DNA from: Pseudomonadota bacterium
GTDB lineage: Bacteria; Pseudomonadota; Alphaproteobacteria; UBA2136; JASBTF01
DNA: 64,000 bases
Direction of reading: 5' to 3'
Assembly: GCA_030148545.1 (NCBI GenBank)
Contig: JASBTF010000001.1
Span: 194,885-258,884, forward strand
Below are positions 20,510 through 30,214 of the stretch, piece after piece. A program made the translations under genes and the position numbers. The notes beneath the pieces were generated by a model, which did not search any database, was not told the origin of the DNA, and saw only the letters and a program-made list of their open reading frames with translations. Numbering within the stretch: the first letter of the stretch is position 1; the number at the start of each line of letters is the position of its first letter.

Positions 20510-21064
20510 ATGGCTGAAGAAAATCAAAATCCAGAAGAAAACGAAGCAGAAAACACCGAAGGCGAAGGCGCCGAGGGTGAAGAAGGCGAGGGTGGTAAAT
20601 CCGGCGGTAAAAGCCCGCTGCTATTTATTATTATTGCCGTTGTGCTGGTTGCAGCTGCCGGTGGCGGTGCTTTTTTCTTTATCAGTAGCAAACCCAAGCC
20701 TGAAGATACTGCCGAGTTGGAAGATACAGGCCCCGTAGATCCCTTTGCTCAGCTTGATGAAATTGCATTTTTTAGTGTGCCAGAAATTGTGGCAAACCTT
20801 ACAACCGATGGTAAGCAAAAGCACTTTATTAAGTTAAAAGCTTCTGTAGAAATTGCCCGTGAATCGGAGATACCGATGGTAGAAAAAGCGCTACCACGCC
20901 TGCAAGATGATTTTAATGTGTACTTGCGCCAGTTGCGCATGGAAGATTTGCAAGGTAGCAGCGGTATTCATCGCCTTAAGGAAGGTTTGGTACTGCGTGC
21001 TAAACAGTCCCTAGCACCAATTGAAGTTAACAATGTCCTCATCAACGACGTGCTTGTTCAGTAA
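20510..21064 (+). CDS. fliL: Flagellar basal body-associated protein FliL
   Basis: Single TM after acidic N-term; C-terminal FliL domain. Confidence 0.85.
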   Translation: MAEENQNPEENEAENTEGEGAEGEEGEGGKSGGKSPLLFIIIAVVLVAAAGGGAFFFISSKPKPEDTAELEDTGPVDPFAQLDEIAFFSVPEIVANLTTDGKQKHFIKLKASVEIARESEIPMVEKALPRLQDDFNVYLRQLRMEDLQGSSGIHRLKEGLVLRAKQSLAPIEVNNVLINDVLVQ

Positions 21065-21080
21065 CGTATAATGCAAAAAA

Positions 21081-21112
21081 GCACCACCTGATTTGGTGGT
21101 GCTCTTTTTGTA
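21081..21112 (+). terminator. Intrinsic terminator after fliL
   Basis: GCACCACC-TGATTT-GGTGGTGC followed by TCTTTTTG. Confidence 0.85.
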
Positions 21113-21121
21113 TTGTGATTA

Positions 21122-21499
21122 TCAGGCTTTGATTGTTACAAGATGGTTATATTCATGTTTAACGTAGATACACCTACGTTTGGGTTCTGCATTGATTGCT
21201 ACTTTGATTAATGAGTCAGCTGTCTCAGTAAAAGCCATGGTTCGCAGCTCTTTGCCCAACTCATTAAGGGCATCAAATTGCTCTTTAGATAATCGGGTAT
21301 TGGCTGCAGATATGATGCCGTACCCTTGATGAATGGCACCATGAGTTGGCGACCAGCTTTTTTCATATTTAACATGCAGTGTGGCATCGTGAGTACCAAT
21401 GATAATCACAAGGTCATCAATACCTTTTTGTTTGCCATACAGAATACGGATGGGCATATCAGCAAAGGCTTGTAGAAAATTTGTAAAGACATCAGCCAT
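21122..21499 (-). CDS. Hypothetical protein
   Basis: 125-aa ORF with plausible RBS; no recognised family. Confidence 0.6.
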   Translation of the reverse strand: MADVFTNFLQAFADMPIRILYGKQKGIDDLVIIIGTHDATLHVKYEKSWSPTHGAIHQGYGIISAANTRLSKEQFDALNELGKELRTMAFTETADSLIKVAINAEPKRRCIYVKHEYNHLVTIKA

Positions 21500-21579
21500 G
21501 GAATATCTCCTTCAATATGGCTAAAAACGTGAGATTTGTATGAAATGTACTCGTGGTATACATACCAGTCAACTTTTTT

Positions 21580-21594
21580 TGGCGCTTGTTTTGC
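21580..21594 (+). promoter_or_regulatory. Sigma-54 promoter-like site upstream of fliK-like gene
   Basis: TGGCGC-TTGTT-TTGC. Confidence 0.6.
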
Positions 21595-21608
21595 ATTAGT
21601 CTTTCTAT

Positions 21609-23804
21609 ATGGAAGTTTTAGGCGGTTTAAACACAGCGGCATTGGCGCAAGCTAATGGTGGTGCGCTTGCACGTCTCACGCTAGATGCACCGTTACCCGC
21701 GCGTACAACCTTGCCTGCACAAGCCACTGTTTTACAAAGCAAGCCCGATGGTAGCTTTACCCTGCAATTGCCCGATGGTCGTACAGTAAGTGGCAATAGC
21801 CAACCGCCGTTGCAACAGGGTGCACAGCTCCAGCTTTCGTTGCCGCAAGGGCGTACAGCTGCGCAAACAAACGTGCTCACAGCGCGCGTGCTCACAGCAC
21901 CTGCACAAGCCGCCCAGCCCACGCCGCCAGCAGCCACACCTAACCAGCCTGTACCTACACCCCAGGCAGCAGCACCAGTGCCTACGGTGCCCACACCCTT
22001 ACCAGTAGCGCAGTCTGTTATGCCGTTGGTGCATAGCAATGTGCCGGTGCAGCTATTACCACAAGCAGCCACGCCACAGCCTGTGCCGGTGCCAGTACAA
22101 ATTTTATCTCAGGTGGGGCAACCACAGGTGAGCACTACCGTACAAAATTTAATGAACACTATTCAGCTGGGTAATGCACCAGCCCCAACACCTGTAAACG
22201 CCACGGTATTAGCACCTGTGGCTACACCACCAAGCGCACAGCCTTTGCAAGGTGCTCCCGTACTACCATTGCCAACGACTAGCGCCCAAACAGCACCACA
22301 GCAGTATGTGCTGCAATTAGCTGTACCTACTGCTGCAACAGCAACCACAGCTGCTGCACAGCCAGCGCCTACCATGCCGTTGCAGGTGGTGGTGCAGTCA
22401 CCACAATCTCTTTCCGTAGGGCAGGCCGTGCAGTTGGTACCAGCTGCTGTAAACCAGCAAAGTGTTCAGTTAGTGCCGCAGCAAAGTGCGCCGCAACAGT
22501 TGCTTACGCAGCCACCTATGCAGGTCGCAACTATTAACCTTGCTAGTGGTGGCCAAACAGTAGCAAATGCCCCACAAACGCCAGTGCCACTCGCAGGAGC
22601 AAACGTACAGCTTTTGCCGAGCAGTGCCACGCCACCTAGCCCTGTTACCGCTATTGTGAGCAGTGGTCCGCAACTGGCTGCACCACAAACTGTACCAGCC
22701 AAGCCGGAGCTTTTAGCCACAGTGCCTCAAACTGTTACGTTGGCAAGTGGGCAAAACGCTACGCTTAATACGCCGCAAGCGTTACCCTTGGGCACAGTTA
22801 TGGTGATTCGTTTTAATGTGGCGGGCACGGGGGAGGTACTACAGCTCACCAACACTGTGCCAGACCGCAACCCACAAACACCGTTGCCACAACAGGGCGC
22901 GGCACGTTCTGCAACACCACAAGCACCTGTACTTACACCTGGGCAGCAATACCAAGGCCAAGTTATTGGTCAGCATGCAGGCAATATGCTGCAACTACGC
23001 CTGCAAGGTGGACAAGAAATTTTAGTACAAGCCCAGCGCCCATTCCCTGTAGGTACGCAAATGACATTGCAAGTGACGTCAGAAGGCCAAATACAGGTGG
23101 TGAACTTAGCGGTACCAGCAGCGGCATTACAGTCGCAAAGTTTAGGGCAGTTTACCAACCAGTGGCCAGCGCTGGTCCAAGCTCTGAATGTGCTGCAGCA
23201 GGAAAGCCCAAAACAGTCTGCTCAGTTGGGTAATAACATTCCGCAACTGAAGAATTTACTGGGTCGCTTACCGCAATTTATGCATGCCTTGCAGCATGGT
23301 AACTTGGAGCAATGGGTGGGTAAGGAGCTTGCCTCTACATTGCGTAGTATGGGTTTTGGGTTAGAAACCGATATTGCCGCCCTGCAGCAGCTACAGCAGC
23401 AGCCACAACGGCAAGAAAATACCGACCATTGGCGGGCATTATTATTTCCCTATGTGGAAGATGAAGGTGATCAGCCGCGACAAGGACAGTTTTATTGGCG
23501 TGAGCAAGAGAAAGAAGATGGCAGCACCAGCCAACGTTTTGTGCTCGCGGTAGAATTGAGCGAGTTGGGACCTGTGCAGCTAGATGGTTTATTTACCACA
23601 CCAGAAGTACATATCCGACTTCGGTTAGAGCAGGAATTGTCGGACAATGAGATAAATGCATTGTCGGAAATTGTGGCGGATACATTGCGTGCTTTTGAAC
23701 TCCATGGCGAAGTTCGTGTTGAAGTTGTTGATAAACTAGGTGAACCCGAGCCATTACATGACTTGCTGAAAACCGCACAAGGCGAGTATAACGTAACTAC
23801 ATGA
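21609..23804 (+). CDS. FliK-like hook-length control protein (Pro/Gln/Ala-rich)
   Basis: Long P/Q/A-rich N-half, compact C-terminal domain with LDGLFTTPEVHIRLRLEQ; between fliL and cheR. Confidence 0.6.
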   Translation: MEVLGGLNTAALAQANGGALARLTLDAPLPARTTLPAQATVLQSKPDGSFTLQLPDGRTVSGNSQPPLQQGAQLQLSLPQGRTAAQTNVLTARVLTAPAQAAQPTPPAATPNQPVPTPQAAAPVPTVPTPLPVAQSVMPLVHSNVPVQLLPQAATPQPVPVPVQILSQVGQPQVSTTVQNLMNTIQLGNAPAPTPVNATVLAPVATPPSAQPLQGAPVLPLPTTSAQTAPQQYVLQLAVPTAATATTAAAQPAPTMPLQVVVQSPQSLSVGQAVQLVPAAVNQQSVQLVPQQSAPQQLLTQPPMQVATINLASGGQTVANAPQTPVPLAGANVQLLPSSATPPSPVTAIVSSGPQLAAPQTVPAKPELLATVPQTVTLASGQNATLNTPQALPLGTVMVIRFNVAGTGEVLQLTNTVPDRNPQTPLPQQGAARSATPQAPVLTPGQQYQGQVIGQHAGNMLQLRLQGGQEILVQAQRPFPVGTQMTLQVTSEGQIQVVNLAVPAAALQSQSLGQFTNQWPALVQALNVLQQESPKQSAQLGNNIPQLKNLLGRLPQFMHALQHGNLEQWVGKELASTLRSMGFGLETDIAALQQLQQQPQRQENTDHWRALLFPYVEDEGDQPRQGQFYWREQEKEDGSTSQRFVLAVELSELGPVQLDGLFTTPEVHIRLRLEQELSDNEINALSEIVADTLRAFELHGEVRVEVVDKLGEPEPLHDLLKTAQGEYNVTT

Positions 23805-24709
23805 CGACAAGTATTAGCCACGCTCAGGAAATTCTGCAGGATACACGGCCGCCGCTGCGCCGTGAGCAGTTTAATCGTTTAGCAGACCTTATTTATGACT
23901 TAGCGGGTATTCGTTTTCAGGAAAATAAAGCATATTTTTTGGCATCCAAAATTAACCAGCGTGTAGAAGCGTTGGGCCTGCAAGACTACGACGATTACTG
24001 GAATTTTCTTAATAGCGTTTCTGGCCGTACAGAATATGGCCACCTGATGGATGCGGTAACGATTAACGAAACATTTTTCTTCCGTAATCAGCCACAGCTA
24101 GAAAAGCTAGAGACCGACATTTTACAACCAATGTTCACTAAAGCACGTAGCGATAATCGCAATACATTGCGTTACTGGAGCTGTGCCTGTTCAACTGGTG
24201 ATGAAATTTATACACTGGCACTACAGCTATTGAGTATGGATGGGGCCCAAGGCCTCAACCACGAGCTTGTAGGTACCGATATTAACCGCGATGTTGTTGC
24301 CATTGGCCGTAAAGCTAACTATCGCCCCTATGCGGTGCGTAATGTGCCACCAGCACTGCTACAGCGCTATTTTGCGGAAGATAAGGTCGCCCAAACATTC
24401 CAGCTAAGTGATGATGTGAAGAAAATGGTCAACCTGATGGAGATGAACCTCCTAGATGGTAACCGCATTAAATCCATGGGTAAGTTCGACATTATTATTT
24501 GTCGTAATGTCCTCATTTACTTTGATGATGAGAGTAAAGATAAAGTAATGCAAAACCTATACGACGTACTGAATGACGACGGTGTGTTGATTCTAGGTCA
24601 TGCAGACGACATTTATAACCAACGCCACCTATTTAAGCTCGACCGCGAGCGTTCAGCCGTACTGGCTTACCAAAAGCAGCCTCCAGGTACGCCAAAACTC
24701 AACGTTTAA
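23801..24709 (+). CDS. cheR: Chemotaxis protein methyltransferase CheR
   Basis: INETFFFRN, WSCACSTGDEIYTLA, FDIIICRNVLIYFD. Confidence 0.93.
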   Translation: MTTSISHAQEILQDTRPPLRREQFNRLADLIYDLAGIRFQENKAYFLASKINQRVEALGLQDYDDYWNFLNSVSGRTEYGHLMDAVTINETFFFRNQPQLEKLETDILQPMFTKARSDNRNTLRYWSCACSTGDEIYTLALQLLSMDGAQGLNHELVGTDINRDVVAIGRKANYRPYAVRNVPPALLQRYFAEDKVAQTFQLSDDVKKMVNLMEMNLLDGNRIKSMGKFDIIICRNVLIYFDDESKDKVMQNLYDVLNDDGVLILGHADDIYNQRHLFKLDRERSAVLAYQKQPPGTPKLNV

Positions 24710-24766
24710 TTATAATAGCGGCGCAGTCGGTAAAGCAGTTGCCTGCTCGTGGGGATACCCTCCTTC

Positions 24767-24853
24767 AACTTACCTAAAGGTAAGTTTCCGGGACACAACG
24801 CTGCCCAGCGTCTCCCAGAAGCTGGGCTTGGCCTATGGCCAACTGCGCTGGTC
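24767..24853 (-). repeat. Structured repeat family A, copy A2
   Basis: On minus strand: GAC-CAGCGC...TTGGCC-ATA-GGCCAA, GCCCAGC...GCTGGGC, GCGTTG-T-GTCCCG, AACTTACC-TTTA-GGTAAGTT. Confidence 0.85.
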
Positions 24854-24976
24854 ACGGTTCTCGGCACTGGCAAAAATACCTCTAAATACACCAAATTGAA
24901 CTATTCGAAGTATTGGCAGAGATACAGAATACTTTCTACTAGCAGTGCAGCTGCCAAAGCTACTGGCACCGTTTCT

Positions 24977-25741
24977 TTATTTGGCAGGGACAGGTTCTAC
25001 ACCGGGTGGGATGCGTAGTACCACGCGGTCATCAAGGCGCAGGTCCACCTCGCCACCGCTCAGTGTGAGCAGTTCGCGTTTTTCATTGAGTTCTAGCAAA
25101 GTACTTAGCGCATTTTCTGCCGATTTTTCAGGAAGTTGCAGGGTAATACCGCTCTTTAATGTTAGGTCCCAACGGCGTTTGCCAACCCACACAGCGCTCG
25201 ATAACTCTTGTTGAATTGTTGCAAAACCTTGTAGTAGCGCAAACAATCCGGCGGCGTGGTCGGCAGCTTCATCACCTTGAATCAGTGGTAAGTGCGCAAA
25301 ACGCTCGTCGGTTGGGGCAATGCGGTGGCCTGTTTTATCAATTACCCATTCATCGTTGGTTAAAGCCACACGTGCAATGGGTGCATATTCATATAGTTCT
25401 ACCGCCAAAGTATGTGGCAAGCGGCGCTCCACAGCAGCCAGGTAAACCCATGGCAATTGCTCAATGCGCTTGCGTGCCTCGGCCACATCATAGCCTACTA
25501 GAGAATCACCTTCAGTAAGCGCAATGGCGCTTTTTAAACCGCTTTGGCTTACATATTGTGCGCCGCTTACTGGCATGGCTTGTACGCGGGCATCAATAGC
25601 ACGTGCCATGAGCTCTACTGTATGGTGCAGTACCGGTGTGCGCAGCTGCCATAAAGTAATAGCCACGGTAATACCGGCAACAGCCAACAAAATAGATGGC
25701 AAGTTTTGCTTAAAGCGACGTAATGGTTTGCGTAAACGCAT
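24977..25741 (-). CDS. ftsQ: Cell division protein FtsQ
   Basis: POTRA-like domain, PWVYLAAVERRLPHTLAVELYEYAPIAR. Confidence 0.85.
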   Translation of the reverse strand: MRLRKPLRRFKQNLPSILLAVAGITVAITLWQLRTPVLHHTVELMARAIDARVQAMPVSGAQYVSQSGLKSAIALTEGDSLVGYDVAEARKRIEQLPWVYLAAVERRLPHTLAVELYEYAPIARVALTNDEWVIDKTGHRIAPTDERFAHLPLIQGDEAADHAAGLFALLQGFATIQQELSSAVWVGKRRWDLTLKSGITLQLPEKSAENALSTLLELNEKRELLTLSGGEVDLRLDDRVVLRIPPGVEPVPAK

Positions 25742-25756
25742 TGTTATGGAATTTTT

Positions 25757-26737
25757 CTAAGCTGTTTTGCGTTGGTGGTGTTGCTGCTGCCATAAGCCAT
25801 CTTGAATGAGCGCATGTATTAAATCGCTCATGCTGTAGCCTTGGCGGGCGGCAATGTCGGTGCATAGGCTGCTTGGGGTTAAGCCAGGTAGAGCATTTAG
25901 CTCTAGCGCAACCAAGCGGCTGCTTGCCTCATCGTAGCGGAAGTCAATGCGGGTAAGGCCGCGACAACCCAATGCTTTGTGGGCAGCAAGTGCATCGCGC
26001 TCTAATTTTTTCATCACAAATTCGGGTAAGTCGGTTGGCACACGGTGGCCGTGGCGCTCGCTATCGTACTTTTGTTGCTCGGTGTAAATACCTTGTAATG
26101 CGGGTAGGGTAATTTCCATCACACCAAGCACGCGTGGGCCAGTATGTGGGTCTTCCAGCACGGCCACGGTTAGCTCGCGGCCAGGAATATATTCTTCAAG
26201 CAGTACATCGGTTGCATTGGCATCCATTAGGCGAGCATGAGCCTTAGGCCAATCGTTAGCGTTATCCACCAGTGTAATACCTTGGGTGGAGCCACCTTGC
26301 GCAGGTTTAACCACCATGGGCGAGGTCGGTGTTTCATCGGCCAGCATGGGCAGTTCATCGGTAGTGGTGCGAATTTCACCCGCCACATCTAGCCCTGCGG
26401 CAGCAAAATGCTCTTTAGCGGTGCCTTTATCCCACGCAAAGCTACAAGCCATAACGCCGCTACCGTTATAAGGGTAGCCCAACAGCTCTAACTGGTGCTG
26501 TACGGTACCATCTTCACCAATGCCGCCATGAGCAGCAATAAAAACAAAACCTGGCTTGGCATTATAAATTTGTGCCTGCCAGTTATTACAGAGGTCAATA
26601 AGGTGCGGGGTGTAAGCCATATCCAGCAGAGCATCAGAAATAGCATCAGCTGTTTGTGCAGAAACGAGTCTCTCGCCTGAATCGCCGCCCCAAAGGATGG
26701 CAATGTGTTTATTTTCCGGCGTCAGAGTTCTTTTCAA
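25757..26737 (-). CDS. ddl: D-alanine--D-alanine ligase
   Basis: HGGIGEDGTVQ, ATP-grasp; ELNALPGLTPSSL. Confidence 0.95.
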   Translation of the reverse strand: MKRTLTPENKHIAILWGGDSGERLVSAQTADAISDALLDMAYTPHLIDLCNNWQAQIYNAKPGFVFIAAHGGIGEDGTVQHQLELLGYPYNGSGVMACSFAWDKGTAKEHFAAAGLDVAGEIRTTTDELPMLADETPTSPMVVKPAQGGSTQGITLVDNANDWPKAHARLMDANATDVLLEEYIPGRELTVAVLEDPHTGPRVLGVMEITLPALQGIYTEQQKYDSERHGHRVPTDLPEFVMKKLERDALAAHKALGCRGLTRIDFRYDEASSRLVALELNALPGLTPSSLCTDIAARQGYSMSDLIHALIQDGLWQQQHHQRKTA

Positions 26738-27644
26738 TGTTGTGCTCCCCCAGCAATTTCACTTCAAGTTCCATCGCAATGCCGTGTTGTTCAAGTATGG
26801 CTTTTTCAACACGACGCGATAACTCTAGCATATCATCAGCGCGAGCGTCACCCAAATTTACAAAGAAATTAGCGTGTTGTTCGCTTACCGCAGCGTCACC
26901 AATTTGCCACCCACGGGCGTTAATGCTGTCGGTGAGTTGCCACGCTTTGTGGAAGGTACCGTCGGCTGTAGTTACGTTTTTAAACCAGCTGCCAGAGCTA
27001 GGTAAATGCAAAGGCTGGCTGGTACGGCGGTTGGTGTTCACTTGGCGCATTTGCTCTTTAATTTCCGCGGCATCGCCATGTTCTAGCTGGAAGGTAGCAC
27101 TCAGCACTAACCAGCCAATTGGCAAATTGCTGTTACGATACACCACGTTAAGGTCAGCTGGGGTAAGGGTGTGGTGTTGGCCTTTATCATTCAAAACTTC
27201 TAGGTTTTTTACGCGCTGAAAAGTCTCACCGCCGTAGGCGCCAGCATTCATGCGCACGGCACCACCAACCGAGCCAGGAATACCGCCAAAAAACGCCAGT
27301 CCACTCAAGCTGGCACTGCGCGCGGCACGGGCTACCTTGCCGCAGGTGGCACCTGCTTGGGCGGTAATTTCAGTATCGTTTACGGTGACATTTGCCAGTG
27401 TATTGCCAAGGTGTACCACCACACCACGAATCCCTGCATCCGCTACCAAAATATTACTCCCTTGGCCGAGAATGGTGACGGGGATGTTTTGCGTTGCTTG
27501 CCACTGCCAAAAGGTGGCCAAATCATCAGCATCGGCAGGAATAAACAGCACATCCGCCGGGCCACCAATTTTAAGGGTGGTGTACGGCGCCAGCGGTGCG
27601 TTATGCACCACTTCACCACGCAGGTCGGGTAGTTGAATATTCAT
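26709..27644 (-). CDS. murB: UDP-N-acetylmuramate dehydrogenase
   Basis: TTLKIGGPADVLF, FFGGIPGSVGGAVRMNAGAYG. Confidence 0.95.
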   Translation of the reverse strand: MNIQLPDLRGEVVHNAPLAPYTTLKIGGPADVLFIPADADDLATFWQWQATQNIPVTILGQGSNILVADAGIRGVVVHLGNTLANVTVNDTEITAQAGATCGKVARAARSASLSGLAFFGGIPGSVGGAVRMNAGAYGGETFQRVKNLEVLNDKGQHHTLTPADLNVVYRNSNLPIGWLVLSATFQLEHGDAAEIKEQMRQVNTNRRTSQPLHLPSSGSWFKNVTTADGTFHKAWQLTDSINARGWQIGDAAVSEQHANFFVNLGDARADDMLELSRRVEKAILEQHGIAMELEVKLLGEHNIEKNSDAGK

Positions 27645-28726
27645 TAACGCAGCTTCAGCGTGGCAAGGCCAATAAGCGCTAGCAGTAGAGAGACAATCCA
27701 AAAGCGGACGACAATGGTGGATTCAGCCCAGCCAGACTGTTCAAAATGGTGGTGCAGTGGCGCCATTTTAAAAATGCGCTTACCCGTAGTTTTAAAGCTG
27801 ATCACCTGCAGCACGCTGCTCATAATTTCTGCCACAAATAGGCCGCCAACAATTGCTAGTGTAAATTCTTGCTTGGTAATTACCGCAACGGTACCCAACA
27901 GCGCACCCACGGGGAGGGAGCCAGTGTCACCCATAAAAATGCGTGCTGGCGGTGCGTTGAACCACAAAAATCCAAGTAATCCACCCACCAGTGCGGCACA
28001 CAGCACAGTGACTTCCCCCGCACCAGGTACGTAGGCAATGCCCAAGTAGCTGGTAAAATCAGTACGGCCAATTATGTACGCCAGCACGGCAAAGGTACCA
28101 GCCACCACCATGGCAGGAAAGCTCACCAAGCCATCCAGCCCGTCGGTAATGTTTACCGCATTGGCGGCGCCGGCAATAACTACCGCACCAAATAGGCTGT
28201 AACCAATCATGCCCAAATCAATATTGAGCGTTTTAAAGAACGGGAAGTACAGCACGGTAGCATCGGGCCGGTCCACAAATGTGAGTGCAAGCGAGGTCAC
28301 AAACGCCCCAATCAGCAGCTGCAAGCCCAAGCGCACGCGGCCGGGTACACCACCTTTGCGGGTTTTGGTCACGCTGAGCCAATCATCGGTAAAGCCAATG
28401 GCACCAAACAGCAGCGCTACGGCCAGCAGTAGCCAAATATAGGGTGTGGTTAGGTCGGTCCACAACAGGGTGGATACGGTGAGCGAGAACAACATCAGCG
28501 CGCCACCCATAGTTGGCGTGCCCATTTTTTGTTGGTGTGGCAAAACGTCTTTCACCGTGTCTCCACCGCTTTGCCAAGCACGAAAACGCATAATCAGCGA
28601 CGGACCCATTAAAATAGAAAGCGCAAACGCGGTGATCAGCGCGCCGCCAGCACGCACGGTAATGTATTGAAACAAATTAAAAATTGAGAAGGCATCAGCC
28701 AGTGGGTAAAGCAAGTGGTACAGCAT
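27644..28726 (-). CDS. mraY: Phospho-MurNAc-pentapeptide transferase
   Basis: KMGTPTMGG, NITDGLDGL, MGDTGSL, APLHHHFE. Confidence 0.97.
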   Translation of the reverse strand: MLYHLLYPLADAFSIFNLFQYITVRAGGALITAFALSILMGPSLIMRFRAWQSGGDTVKDVLPHQQKMGTPTMGGALMLFSLTVSTLLWTDLTTPYIWLLLAVALLFGAIGFTDDWLSVTKTRKGGVPGRVRLGLQLLIGAFVTSLALTFVDRPDATVLYFPFFKTLNIDLGMIGYSLFGAVVIAGAANAVNITDGLDGLVSFPAMVVAGTFAVLAYIIGRTDFTSYLGIAYVPGAGEVTVLCAALVGGLLGFLWFNAPPARIFMGDTGSLPVGALLGTVAVITKQEFTLAIVGGLFVAEIMSSVLQVISFKTTGKRIFKMAPLHHHFEQSGWAESTIVVRFWIVSLLLALIGLATLKLR

Positions 28727-28734
28727 AGTTACTT

Positions 28735-30078
28735 CTAACGTGAATTGAGTTCATGCAGCAAGTGTTTAACCACCTGCGCTTTATAAGTTGTGCCGTTGCT
28801 GCCTTTAACCACTATGGTACAAGGGTGAGGGAGCTTATCCACCAGCGCGGTATAATCCAGCTCAGCAGCGGTAGGCACAGCTTGGCCGCGCTGTTCGGTA
28901 GGGAGTGTTTGCTGCATTTGTGTGGTGAGTGGGCCAATGGCGTGCACCTGTGCGCAGCGAGTGGCTAGTGGTGCTAGGTCCATGTGGTACTGCGCGGCGT
29001 TATCGCCAAGCTCTAGCATGTCGCCCAAAATGGCCACTACGGATTCTGTGGTTAGCTCCAACGTACGTTCCAGCGTGGCGGCCATGCTGGCGGGGTTGGC
29101 GTTATAGCTTTCATCCACCACGGTAATATCGCCCACTTTAGTAACTTGCCCGCGCCCAGCAGGTGGTGCAGCGTTTGCTAACCCGGTGGCGCAGGCGGTA
29201 ATATCTGCCCCAATAGCCGCGCAGGCAGTGAGCACACACAGTGCGTTATGCACCATATGGTCGCCCACCAGCTGCAACTGCACATCATGCGCGTTACCGT
29301 CTACTAGCGCGGTAAAAGCCGAGCCATCCACACGGTGCAGCACGTTCTGCGCTTGCTGAGTTATGTTAAATAATTGCGTTGGCGCGTTGATAAACTCACT
29401 CCATTTGTCGTGCAGGTTTTGGCTGGTGACCAACACACCATTTTCTACCAAACCTTGGGTGATGCTGAATTTTTCTCGTGCAATGCCGGTTAATCCATCG
29501 CTAAAAGCGCCAATGTGGCTGGGCGCTACGGTGTTAACAATGGCCACATGTGGCTGCGCTAATGTGCTGAGTGGCGCTATTTCGCCGGGGGCGTTCATGC
29601 CCATTTCAATCACCGCATAGTCTGTATCGGCTGGCATGTTTGCCAGTGTAAGCGGCACCCCAATGTGGTTGTTGAACGATGCTTCCGCTGCATGAACCTG
29701 CTGCCCTGTGGCACGTAATGCCGCAGCCATGAGCGTTTTTGTGGTGGTTTTGCCCACACTGCCAGTAATGGCAATTACTTTGCCGTGCATTACCTTGCGG
29801 CGGGCGGTGGCAAGGTCACGCAAGGTTTGTAAAGTGTCGGGCACTACAATCTGTGGAATGTTTACATCCACCTTGTGGCTTACTAGCGCAGCAACCGCAC
29901 CATTTTTGGCAGCGTTTGCTACAAAATCATGTCCATCACGTTCGCCTTGCAGTGCCACAAACAAGCTGCTGGGTGCCAAGTTACGGCTGTCTATGCCAAT
30001 GTGCTCAACCGCCAAACCGGCTGGAATATCCGCCTGTGGTAGTGCGTGTTGCAGGTGTTGTGTGGTCCATAGTGACAT
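28735..30078 (-). CDS. murF: UDP-MurNAc-tripeptide--D-Ala-D-Ala ligase
   Basis: ITGSVGKTTTKTL, YAVIEMGMNAPGEIAPL, DESYNANPASM. Confidence 0.96.
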   Translation of the reverse strand: MSLWTTQHLQHALPQADIPAGLAVEHIGIDSRNLAPSSLFVALQGERDGHDFVANAAKNGAVAALVSHKVDVNIPQIVVPDTLQTLRDLATARRKVMHGKVIAITGSVGKTTTKTLMAAALRATGQQVHAAEASFNNHIGVPLTLANMPADTDYAVIEMGMNAPGEIAPLSTLAQPHVAIVNTVAPSHIGAFSDGLTGIAREKFSITQGLVENGVLVTSQNLHDKWSEFINAPTQLFNITQQAQNVLHRVDGSAFTALVDGNAHDVQLQLVGDHMVHNALCVLTACAAIGADITACATGLANAAPPAGRGQVTKVGDITVVDESYNANPASMAATLERTLELTTESVVAILGDMLELGDNAAQYHMDLAPLATRCAQVHAIGPLTTQMQQTLPTEQRGQAVPTAAELDYTALVDKLPHPCTIVVKGSNGTTYKAQVVKHLLHELNSR

Positions 30079-30214
30079 AATGAGCTGACTATAAAGAGCT
30101 ATTTAACGAACGGCAAGTAAACGTGGCCCTAAGGCCACGCTGGGTGATAGTAGGCCATAAAAAATCCGCCAACCCCCTTGACCACGCTGTGACATGAGGG
30201 AATAACTGAGGGGT

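Noticed and set aside
21605-22720. Minus-strand Gly/Cys/Ala-rich ORFs inside the fliK-like gene
   Set aside because: Antisense artefacts of the Pro/Gln/Ala-rich coding strand.
24600-25018. Overlapping ORFs in the cheR-ftsQ gap (24600-24899, 24706-24894, 24749-25018)
   Set aside because: They read through family A copy A2 in several frames; no coding signal.
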